Source of the DNA: Anaerolineae bacterium
GTDB taxonomy: Bacteria; Chloroflexota; Anaerolineae; Aggregatilineales; Phototrophicaceae
DNA: 6,227 bases
NCBI GenBank assembly: GCA_019912905.1
Contig: JAIOHO010000159.1
Span: 1-6,227 of the forward strand
Direction: 5' to 3'
Positions within the stretch are counted from its first letter, which is position 1. Each line of letters begins with the position of its first letter. The notes below the pieces were generated by a model. That model searched no databases. It was not told the DNA's origin and saw only the letters and a list, made by a program, of their open reading frames with translations. Positions 1 through 6,227 of this stretch are shown piece after piece. The translations under genes were made by a program, and so were the position numbers.

Positions 1-63
1 GCGCATGATCGCATCGATCAGGCGGCGGTTCGGCGGATTGTCGATCTGATTTACGAGCACTGA
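1..63 (+). CDS. C-terminal end of an unidentified upstream gene (partial)
   Basis: Frame 1 is open from the first base to a TGA at 61-63. It gives 20 codons ending RRIVDLIYEH, which look like an amphipathic alpha helix. The stop lies only 4 bases before the addB ATG, the spacing expected inside an operon, and base composition matches the downstream genes. The fragment is too short to assign to a family and carries no recognisable motif, so no function is proposed. It could be a chance open frame, but an open frame that reaches the window edge and stops right at the next start makes a real gene end more likely. Confidence 0.55.
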   Translation, partial: AHDRIDQAAVRRIVDLIYEH

Positions 64-70
64 GCACATG
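55..70 (+). promoter_or_regulatory. Weak translation start region of addB
   Basis: The ATG at 68-70 has no strong Shine-Dalgarno sequence. Only GAG trimers are present, at 55-57 (10 bases upstream) and at 62-64 (3 bases upstream, overlapping the preceding stop codon). Initiation may therefore rely on ribosomes that have just terminated at 61-63. The start choice itself is supported by the protein: the P-loop begins at residue 8, as is usual for AddB-type proteins. Confidence 0.35.
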
Positions 71-3000
71 CCCACCGAGATCTGGCTGGCTCCGGTCGGC
101 GCTGGGAAGACCGAGTATGTGCTGGAGCAGCTTGTCCACACGATTGAGGCGCAGCCCTTCGCGCGGGTGTGGGTGCTGGTTTCGGGCAAACGCCAGGAGG
201 ATGCCTTTCGCCAGCGGCTGGTCGAACGGGCCGGGGGCCGCCGGGTCGTCTTCAACGTCGAATTCTTCTCCTTTTACCAGCTTTATCACCGCCTGCTGAA
301 TATCGCGCGCCGTCCGCCGCGGATGCTGGATGATGCGGCGCGCTACGGCCTGCTGCGCGGCATCCTCACGAACCTCAAAAATGCAGGCCAGCTTGATGCT
401 TATGAAACGATTGCCGAAACGCCCGGTTTCGTGCGCATTATGGCCGCCTTCCTCTACGAACTGAAACAGAATCTGGTGCCGCCGGATACGTACACCAAAG
501 CGGCCCTGGTGTCTGAATCCGCTAAAGATGCGGAAATCGCCCGCATCTACGCCCAGTACCAGGCCACGCTGCAAGCCCACGACCTGGTGGACCGGGAAGG
601 GGAGGGCTGGCTGGCCCTCGAATACGCCCGCACGGAGTCGTATGCGCCGATGGGCCGCCAGGTCGATCTGCTGCTGGTCGATGGTTACGATCAGTTCACC
701 CCGCTTCAGGCCAGCCTGTTGATGCAGGTGGCCGAACACGCCCGCCGCGCGCTGGTGATGCTGGCGACGGTGCCGGGCCGCGAGGAGACGGTGGGCAGGC
801 GCTTTGTGGAGGCATTCGGCCAGCTTCAGAAGTACAGCCCGACGCCGCCCGTCATACACGAACTACCCCGGCGGATGGAGTCGCGCCGCGCGCCGGTCGT
901 TCAGCAGGTGGTGGACAGCCTTTTTTTGCGCTCGGCAGTGCCGCAGTCGGCGGATGGACGGGTGATGCTGCTCGAAGCGCCGGACCCTGTTCAGGAAGCC
1001 GCCGAAGTGCTGCGCCGGGTGAAACGCCTGCTGCTGGCGGGCGCTCAGCCGGATGACGTGCTGATCGCCCTGCGCGACTGGCCGCGATATGGCGGGCATT
1101 TTGCCGCGCTCGGTCGCGCCTATGGGGTGCCGCTGGCGCTGCATCAGGGCGACCCGCTCGGCCAGAACCCGGCAGTGATGAGCCTGCTGAATCTGCTCGG
1201 CCTGTACGAGAGCGACTTCCGCCGCCGTGACCTGCTCGATGCGCTGCGCTCGCCCTATTTTGATATTCCGGGTCTGGGCAGTAAGCAGATCGAACAGCTC
1301 GACCAGATCAGCCAGCGCCTGATCGTCGCCGGTGGGCGTGCCAACTGGCTGGATGCTATCACGAGTGCGGGGCAGCCCCTGACAGTTGGCGAAGACCGGG
1401 ACGTTTCAGCGGACGCAAGCCTGCTGGATGGGGATTCGGCGGCGCATCTGCACACCCATCTCAGCGCCTTTTTCGAGCAGGTGACGCCAGCCCCCGGTGC
1501 AGCTCTGGCGGATTATGTCCGCTGGCTGCGCGACCTGATCGGGCGCGATGACGAGGTCGACCCGGATGACGAACGGGACGATTGGCTGCCGTCGTACAGC
1601 CTGCGGATGCCTGCGCAAATCCGGCGGGGGGATGCGCCGGACCTCATCAGCCGCGATCTGACCGCGCTGGACGAATTTATGCGGGTACTGCGCAGCCTGC
1701 TGGCCGCGGAGACCCTGCTGGCGGCGCTGCATGCCGACCGGGTGCTGGACCGGACGCTGTTTTTGCTGGAACTGCGCACCGCCGTGAACCACACGGCGAT
1801 CCAGCGCGGGCCGGTGCGCACCGGTCGGGTGCTGGTGACGACCGTCACCGACGCGCGCGGCCTGCCGCACCCACACGTGTTTATCCCTGGCCTGTCGGAA
1901 GGCGTGTTTCCCGCGCCGCTGCCCGAAGACCCGCTGTATCTCGACAGCGAACGGCAGGCGTTGATCGAGCGCGGCATCGTGCTGGAAACGCAGGCGGAAC
2001 GTGCCGCTGACGACGGCCTGTTTTATCAACTGGTGGGCCTGGCCCGCGAGACGCTGACTCTGTCACGCCCGACCGTGCAGGAGGGCGCACCCTGGCTGCC
2101 CAGTCACCTGTGGCGCGCGGTGACAGCGACCATCCGTGACGCCGATGCCCTGATTCAGCAGCAGCGTATCGGGGTAGGGCAGGTGGTGCCTATCACCGAG
2201 GCGGCAGCGCCGGATGAAGTGCTGCTGGCGGCAGCGGACGGCCTCAGCCGGGAATCAGCCCTGGCCGATCTGCCGGGCGCTTATACCTGGGCGCTGCGCG
2301 AGTTTGATTCGGCCTGGAGGCGAATCGACCATGCGCGGGCAATGGAACGGCGGCGGCTGTCACGTTGGATGGCGCACGATCGCTATTCCGGGCGGCTGAA
2401 GGACCCGGTGCTGATCGCTTACGCGGCGGCGCAGCTTGGCTCGGACCGCGTGTGGAGCGCGACCCAGTTGAACGACTACGGCGTGTGCGGCTTCCGCTTT
2501 TTCGCCCGGCGTCTGCTGCGGCTGGAAGCGCTGGAGGAACCGGAGGAAGGGCTGGACGCCGCCAAACTGGGCACCATCAATCATGCCATTCTCGAAGCGA
2601 CCTACCGCCAACTCACGCAGCGGGGCCTGGCAATCGCGCCAGAGAATCTCGATGAGGCGCTGAACATCCTGCGCCGGGCGGCGGAACCGCTGCTGGCGAA
2701 CGCGCCGCGCGAGCATGGCTTCGCCGATAACGCGCTGTGGGCCGAGGAACAGGCGGTGCTGCTGCGGCGGCTGGAAGCGCTGGTACGCCTCGATTTTTCG
2801 GATCAGAGTCCGATTACCCGCCGACTGGCTCCCGGCCCGCGCTGGCCCGCCATGCAGGAGCAGCCCTTTACGACCGACGGCGGCGTGTCCGTTTCGATTC
2901 CGGTCGAGATTGACGGGCAGACCGAGCGGCTGCGCGTGCAGGGCTTCATCGACCGCATCGACCGGGTCGGTGAGGGGGTGGTCATCGTCGATTACAAGAG

Positions 3001-3301
3001 CGGCTCGTCGCCGATTCCGGTGGGCGACATGCGCGAGGGGCGCAATTTCCAGATGATGCTTTACCTGCATGCCGCGCAGCAGATCCTGGAAGCGCAATAT
3101 GGAAACGATGCCCCGATCGTCCTGGGCGGCCTATTCTGGCACATCCGAAGCCAGAAATCGAGCGGCGAACTGCGCCTGGACGACGAGGGCTGGGACGCGC
3201 TGGAGCAGGCCCGGGGACACATTGGCCGCTATATCGCGGCGGGGCGATTTTACGGTGCAGCCGCGCAAACTGACCGGCGGGCACTGCGTCCATTACTGTG
3301 A
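68..3301 (+). CDS. addB: AddB-type helicase-nuclease subunit, 3' end frameshifted as sequenced
   Basis: This is the probable B subunit of AddAB, the cytoplasmic complex that unwinds and degrades broken DNA ends to load RecA. Seen in the 1077-residue frame: P-loop APVGAGKT (8-15); a degenerate Walker B, VDGYDQF (204-210), with Gly where active helicases have Glu; a helicase-like segment around 329-400; a FIPGLSEGVFP segment (605-615); and an LFYQLVGLARETLTLSRP stretch (from 651) resembling a degenerate helicase motif VI. The C-terminal PD-(D/E)XK nuclease has the first Fe-S cysteine in VCGFRFF (C807), then H839, FIDRID (D962), VDYKSG (D975, K977) and FQMMLY (Q995). In the AddB family the central region is a non-translocating helicase fold and the cluster uses one cysteine here plus three at the C-terminus. 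Those three are missing from this frame, which ends in an unrelated tail after about residue 1061. The +1 frame restores them, giving 1098 residues and a stop at 3365. B. subtilis AddB has about 1166 residues, so the length is normal. Confidence 0.9.
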   Translation: MPTEIWLAPVGAGKTEYVLEQLVHTIEAQPFARVWVLVSGKRQEDAFRQRLVERAGGRRVVFNVEFFSFYQLYHRLLNIARRPPRMLDDAARYGLLRGILTNLKNAGQLDAYETIAETPGFVRIMAAFLYELKQNLVPPDTYTKAALVSESAKDAEIARIYAQYQATLQAHDLVDREGEGWLALEYARTESYAPMGRQVDLLLVDGYDQFTPLQASLLMQVAEHARRALVMLATVPGREETVGRRFVEAFGQLQKYSPTPPVIHELPRRMESRRAPVVQQVVDSLFLRSAVPQSADGRVMLLEAPDPVQEAAEVLRRVKRLLLAGAQPDDVLIALRDWPRYGGHFAALGRAYGVPLALHQGDPLGQNPAVMSLLNLLGLYESDFRRRDLLDALRSPYFDIPGLGSKQIEQLDQISQRLIVAGGRANWLDAITSAGQPLTVGEDRDVSADASLLDGDSAAHLHTHLSAFFEQVTPAPGAALADYVRWLRDLIGRDDEVDPDDERDDWLPSYSLRMPAQIRRGDAPDLISRDLTALDEFMRVLRSLLAAETLLAALHADRVLDRTLFLLELRTAVNHTAIQRGPVRTGRVLVTTVTDARGLPHPHVFIPGLSEGVFPAPLPEDPLYLDSERQALIERGIVLETQAERAADDGLFYQLVGLARETLTLSRPTVQEGAPWLPSHLWRAVTATIRDADALIQQQRIGVGQVVPITEAAAPDEVLLAAADGLSRESALADLPGAYTWALREFDSAWRRIDHARAMERRRLSRWMAHDRYSGRLKDPVLIAYAAAQLGSDRVWSATQLNDYGVCGFRFFARRLLRLEALEEPEEGLDAAKLGTINHAILEATYRQLTQRGLAIAPENLDEALNILRRAAEPLLANAPREHGFADNALWAEEQAVLLRRLEALVRLDFSDQSPITRRLAPGPRWPAMQEQPFTTDGGVSVSIPVEIDGQTERLRVQGFIDRIDRVGEGVVIVDYKSGSSPIPVGDMREGRNFQMMLYLHAAQQILEAQYGNDAPIVLGGLFWHIRSQKSSGELRLDDEGWDALEQARGHIGRYIAAGRFYGAAAQTDRRALRPLL

Positions 3302-3365
3302 GTTTTCTCAGTTGTGCCGGGTCGCTAGCACCAGCCGGTTTAAGCCGCAGGGAGATGACGCGTGA
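3241..3365 (+). other. addB: Displaced C-terminus of AddB in the +1 frame (three Fe-S cysteines)
   Basis: In frame 3 the DNA from about 3248 encodes FTVQPRKLTGGHCVHYCEF, then SQLCRV and a short tail ending in Ala-TGA at 3363-3365. The three cysteine codons are at 3285-3287, 3297-3299 and 3315-3317, spaced C-x3-C-x5-C. This is the type of motif that closes the 4Fe-4S cluster in AddB and related Fe-S nucleases. Joining the frames by removing one base from GGGG (3241-3244) gives IAAGDFTVQP. Removing one from TTTT (3248-3251) gives IAAGRFTVQP. Both fit a glycine-x-phenylalanine pattern before the cysteines, so the exact site cannot be fixed. In the corrected protein the cysteines are residues 1073, 1077 and 1083. 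Confidence 0.85.
3349..3365 (+). promoter_or_regulatory. addA ribosome binding site and GTGA stop-start overlap
   Basis: AGGGAG at 3349-3354 is a good Shine-Dalgarno sequence, 7 bases before the GTG at 3362. The GTG shares bases with the TGA (3363-3365) that ends the frame-3 AddB tail, forming the four-base GTGA overlap typical of translationally coupled genes. This coupling would help make the two subunits in equal amounts. It exists only if AddB is read in the shifted frame. In the frame as sequenced AddB stops 60 bases earlier. Confidence 0.8.
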
Positions 3366-6227
3366 ACCTGACGCGGGAGCAGCAGCGGGCGATTATGACG
3401 CACGACCGCAACCTGATTGTCGTCGCCGGGGCGGGGTCCGGCAAGACGCGCGTGCTGGTCGAGCGCTACCTGGCCCTGCTGGATGCGCATCCCGATTGGC
3501 CGCTGAACGCACTGGTAGCAATCACCTTTACCCGCAAAGCCGCTCAGGAGATGCGCGACCGCGTGCGCCGTGCCCTCGAAGATCGGTTGAGCCAGGCCGT
3601 GTCGGAAAAAGAGCAGCAGGTCTGGGCCGGACGGCTGGCGAGCATGGAAAGCGCGCGCATCGACACCATTCACGGCCTGTGTACGACGCTGCTGCGCGCC
3701 AACGCCGCCGAAGCCGGACTCGATCCTGACTTTGGGGTCATGGACGCGGTCGATGCAGCCATCCTGCTGGATACGGTCATCGACGACGAGATGGGCCGGC
3801 TGGTGGAGGAAAACGATCCGGCGCTGGCGCTGTTCAGCGAGTACGACCGCCGTGCGATTGTGGACGTGCTGCGCAGTTTCGCCACGACTCCGCTTCCGGA
3901 TTTGTCCGGCAATCTGCTGCAAGGGTGGCACGCGGCCTGGGAATATGCGGCATCGGAATCGGTGTCTCGACTGCGGGCGAACGAGACGTTTCTGGCGGCG
4001 GCGCAGTGGCAGCCTGCGGGCGGCTGGCCGGAGAACGACAAGCTGCTTGGTATCTGGGAAGCCTGCTGGCCGCTGCTGGCGGATGTGTCCAACCCTGAGA
4101 TGCCGATTGCCACCTGCCTGGACTGTCTGAATGAATTGGGTGACAGGATCAAGGTCAACCTCGGATCGGCGGCGAATTGGGGCGGCAAAGACGGGCTGGC
4201 CGAAGCCAAGGATCAACTCAAACTGATCCGCGAGCGGGCGAGGTCCGCAGCGGCTGAAATTGGCGATCCCCCCGGTCCGCTGGACGAACGCGCGGCCCAA
4301 CTGCTGCCGCTGTGGGTTCGACTCATCGGGCGGGTGCAGGGTGCCTATACCGCCGCCAAGCAGCAGGAAGGCCAGCTCGATTTCGACGACCTGGAACGGC
4401 TGGCTTGCGATTTGCTGAACGACCATGAAGCGGTCCGGTTGCGCTACCGGCTGGCGGAGTTCAAACACCTGCTGGTCGATGAATTTCAGGATACCAACGC
4501 GGCGCAGTGGACCATCGTGCAGGCGCTGGCCGATCCGCAGCAGCCGGGCAGCCTATTTGTCGTCGGCGACCCCAAACAGAGCATCTACGCCTTTCGCGGG
4601 GCCGACGTGCGCGTGTTCCTCGAAACGCGGCAGCATTTGACGGCCATTGGTGGGGCAGGGGCCGAGATTGCCCTGGCCCGCTCCTTCCGCACGCATCAGC
4701 CGCTGGTCGATTGTTTCAACGCCATATTCGGGCGCATTCTGACACGCGACCCATCCGGGCCGGTGTATGCCTACGAGACCGACCTGGGCGCGCCGATGGA
4801 TGCCCACCGTCAGGAACCGCCCGACCCGCGTCCGCCGCTGGCCTTTGTGCTGGTCGATGCCAGCAAAAGCGAAGACGGCTTGCGCAGCGACGATTTCCGG
4901 CGCTGGGAGGCCTACGAAATTGCGGTGCGGCTGCGGGACATGGTCGCCAATCAGACCCCGGTATTCGACCGCGAGACCGGTGCGACTCGTCCGCTGGCGT
5001 ATGGCGACGCGGCCCTGCTGTTTCAATCCACCAGCCAGATCACCCTGTACGAGGACGTGTTTAAGGCGCTGGGCCTGCCGTTTGTGACGGTGGCCGGGCG
5101 CGGCTATTACAACCGTCCGGAAGTCTGGGATCTGCTCAATCTGCTCAAGGCGCTGTATAACCCGGCGGACAACCTGGCGCTGGCGAGTGTGCTGCGCTCG
5201 CCGCTGTTTGGCCTCAGCGACGATGCGCTGCTGGCGCTGCGGCGGGTTCAGGATGCTGAGGGTCGCCGTGTTCCGCTGAGTCAGGCCCTGCATCAGCCGG
5301 AGGTTGTGACTGCGGACGAGCTGGAACTGCTGGAATTTGCGGCTGAAACGCTTGATCATCTGGCGGCGCTGGCCGGGCGGGTGACCATCTCTGAACTGCT
5401 GCGGGCAGCGCTGGCGCAGACCGGCTATCTGGCGACGCTGACCGGCCTGCCGGATGGGGCGCGCCGCCGGGGCAACGTCGAGAAACTGCTGGCGAAGGCC
5501 GATAGCAGCGGCAAAATCACCCTGGGCGCATTCGAGCAGTACCTGAGCGATTTGAGCGCGCGCGAGGTGCGCGAAGGCGAAGCGCTGTTGGATAACGAAG
5601 GCGCGGTCACGCTGATGACTGTCCACAGCAGCAAGGGGCTGGAATTCCCGGTGGTGGTGCTGGTCGATGCCTCCTGGGAACGGGGTGCACGGGGCGGGGA
5701 TGCGGTCATTCTGGACCCCGATGCCGGTCTGTGCTGCAAGGTCTACGACCCGGAGGCGGATAAGCTGGATAAGCCGTTTGCCTATCGATTTGCCGAGGGC
5801 CGGGTCGGGCTGCGTGAAACCGCCGAGCGCAAGCGCCTGCTGTATGTGGCGGCGACGCGGGCGCAGGATTACCTGCTGGTCGGCGGGCAGGTCCGGCAGA
5901 ACCGCGAGGGCGTGTGGCGGGCCGGGGGCTGGCTCGACTGGCTGCTGGAGGCGCTGGAACTCAAACCGCATCTGGAGACGCCCGGCGCGCAGGCCATCGT
6001 GCGGGCGTGGGGCGCGGTGCAGCTTGACCGCTGCGACCACCCGCCTGTGGATCTGGACGCGAGGGCAGGTTCGGAGGCCCGATCCGCCTGGGACCAGCTT
6101 CGGCTTGGCGAGCCGCTGCGGGTTGATCCGGTGCCGCCGCCGCTGCTGAATCCTGTGCCGCTCGATCCTACTGCCGCCGCGCGTCATCTGTCGGTCACGC
6201 AGATCGCCGACCTGGGTGCGTTTGACG
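3362..6227 (+). CDS. addA: AddA-type ATP-dependent helicase-nuclease subunit (3' truncated by the window)
   Basis: This is the probable A subunit of AddAB, a UvrD/Rep-like superfamily 1A 3'-5' translocase. My translation is open for 955 codons to the window edge. Visible motifs: Q-motif LTREQQ (3-8); Walker A AGAGSGKT (22-29); motif Ia ITFTRKAAQEM (54-64); IDTIHGLC (100-107); LDFDDL (339-344); Walker B VDEFQDTN (372-379); motif III GDPKQSIYAFRGAD (402-415); motif IV RSFRT (440-444) with R443; motif V VHSSKGLEFP (754-763); and motif VI ERKRLLYVAATRA (822-834) with R833. All catalytic helicase residues are therefore intact. The last residues, LSVTQIADL (943-951), look like the entry to the C-terminal PD-(D/E)XK nuclease domain that AddA normally has, but that domain lies outside the window. 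B. subtilis AddA has about 1232 residues, so roughly 200-300 are probably missing. The GTG start is secure: an in-frame TGA at 3356-3358 leaves only one codon upstream. RecB or another UvrD-family protein is less likely given the adjoining addB. Confidence 0.93.
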   Translation, partial: MNLTREQQRAIMTHDRNLIVVAGAGSGKTRVLVERYLALLDAHPDWPLNALVAITFTRKAAQEMRDRVRRALEDRLSQAVSEKEQQVWAGRLASMESARIDTIHGLCTTLLRANAAEAGLDPDFGVMDAVDAAILLDTVIDDEMGRLVEENDPALALFSEYDRRAIVDVLRSFATTPLPDLSGNLLQGWHAAWEYAASESVSRLRANETFLAAAQWQPAGGWPENDKLLGIWEACWPLLADVSNPEMPIATCLDCLNELGDRIKVNLGSAANWGGKDGLAEAKDQLKLIRERARSAAAEIGDPPGPLDERAAQLLPLWVRLIGRVQGAYTAAKQQEGQLDFDDLERLACDLLNDHEAVRLRYRLAEFKHLLVDEFQDTNAAQWTIVQALADPQQPGSLFVVGDPKQSIYAFRGADVRVFLETRQHLTAIGGAGAEIALARSFRTHQPLVDCFNAIFGRILTRDPSGPVYAYETDLGAPMDAHRQEPPDPRPPLAFVLVDASKSEDGLRSDDFRRWEAYEIAVRLRDMVANQTPVFDRETGATRPLAYGDAALLFQSTSQITLYEDVFKALGLPFVTVAGRGYYNRPEVWDLLNLLKALYNPADNLALASVLRSPLFGLSDDALLALRRVQDAEGRRVPLSQALHQPEVVTADELELLEFAAETLDHLAALAGRVTISELLRAALAQTGYLATLTGLPDGARRRGNVEKLLAKADSSGKITLGAFEQYLSDLSAREVREGEALLDNEGAVTLMTVHSSKGLEFPVVVLVDASWERGARGGDAVILDPDAGLCCKVYDPEADKLDKPFAYRFAEGRVGLRETAERKRLLYVAATRAQDYLLVGGQVRQNREGVWRAGGWLDWLLEALELKPHLETPGAQAIVRAWGAVQLDRCDHPPVDLDARAGSEARSAWDQLRLGEPLRVDPVPPPLLNPVPLDPTAAARHLSVTQIADLGAFD

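Noticed and set aside
921..927. T7 run as a second frameshift, terminator or slippage site
   Set aside because: The AddB frame and composition are continuous on both sides (DSLFLRS), and no stable hairpin precedes it. The run simply encodes Leu-Phe-Leu.
2518..2783. A 17-base direct repeat, GCGGCTGGAAGCGCTGG, at 2518-2534 and 2767-2783
   Set aside because: Both copies encode RLEAL in the same reading frame in Leu/Ala-rich helices. Codon bias explains the identity.
2360..3097. Minus-strand open frame (245 codons) opposite the AddB nuclease domain
   Set aside because: The plus strand carries clear conserved nuclease residues here. The antisense product is Arg/Gln/His-rich without homology features.
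3302..3361. A 60-base intergenic region between addB and addA
   Set aside because: It is coding in frame 3 (the displaced AddB C-terminus). No promoter or terminator is seen apart from the addA ribosome binding site.
3799..3806. E. coli Chi octamer GCTGGTGG inside addA
   Set aside because: One occurrence of a GC-rich octamer matching common Leu/Val codons is expected by chance. AddAB enzymes recognise different Chi sequences that cannot be inferred from one window.
3308..4468. Minus-strand open frame (386 codons) across the addB-addA junction
   Set aside because: It overlaps the helicase motifs of addA on the other strand, has low-complexity Arg/Gln composition and shows no recognisable motif. 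It is a shadow frame.
4553..6187. Long minus-strand open frame (544 codons) opposite addA
   Set aside because: It is antisense to an unambiguous helicase gene. Its product is rich in Arg, Gln, His and Pro with no domain, as expected from the complementary frame of GC-rich coding DNA.

Overview
The window is GC-rich bacterial DNA. All recognisable genes are on the + strand and are packed without intergenic space. It covers most of an addB-addA pair, which encodes the two subunits of the AddAB (RecBCD-like) helicase-nuclease that resects DNA double-strand breaks for RecA-dependent recombination. I see no mobile element, CRISPR array, RNA gene or dedicated defence gene. The high GC, leucine- and alanine-rich codon use and adjacent addB-addA pair would fit a free-living GC-rich lineage such as Chloroflexota. 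That placement is a loose impression, not something the sequence proves.

Layout: bases 1-63 are the last 20 codons of an unidentified upstream gene. After a 4-base gap comes addB (ATG at 68). It has an N-terminal P-loop, a helicase-like body with a degenerate Walker B, and a C-terminal PD-(D/E)XK nuclease domain. addA begins with GTG at 3362 and runs off the window end at 6227. Its complete UvrD/Rep-type helicase motor is visible, and the window stops just as the C-terminal nuclease region appears to begin.

The main observation is a one-base frame disruption at the 3' end of addB, within about 3241-3251. As written, the reading frame ends at 3301 with a short unrelated tail. It lacks the last three cysteines expected for the AddB iron-sulphur cluster. 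Those cysteines, a conserved-looking tail and a stop codon that overlaps the addA GTG start as GTGA all sit in the +1-shifted frame up to 3365. Removing one base from the G4 run (3241-3244) or the T4 run (3248-3251) gives a 1098-residue AddB, translationally coupled to addA. A sequencing or assembly error is the simplest explanation. A real mutation or programmed +1 frameshifting is possible.

How the genes work together: AddA supplies the ATP-driven motor and, in known homologues, one nuclease domain. AddB supplies the second nuclease, the Fe-S-stabilised domain that binds the DNA end, and the Chi-recognising scaffold. The two subunits form a heterodimer in the cytoplasm. Tight spacing suggests co-transcription with the upstream gene, and no promoter or terminator is evident in the window.
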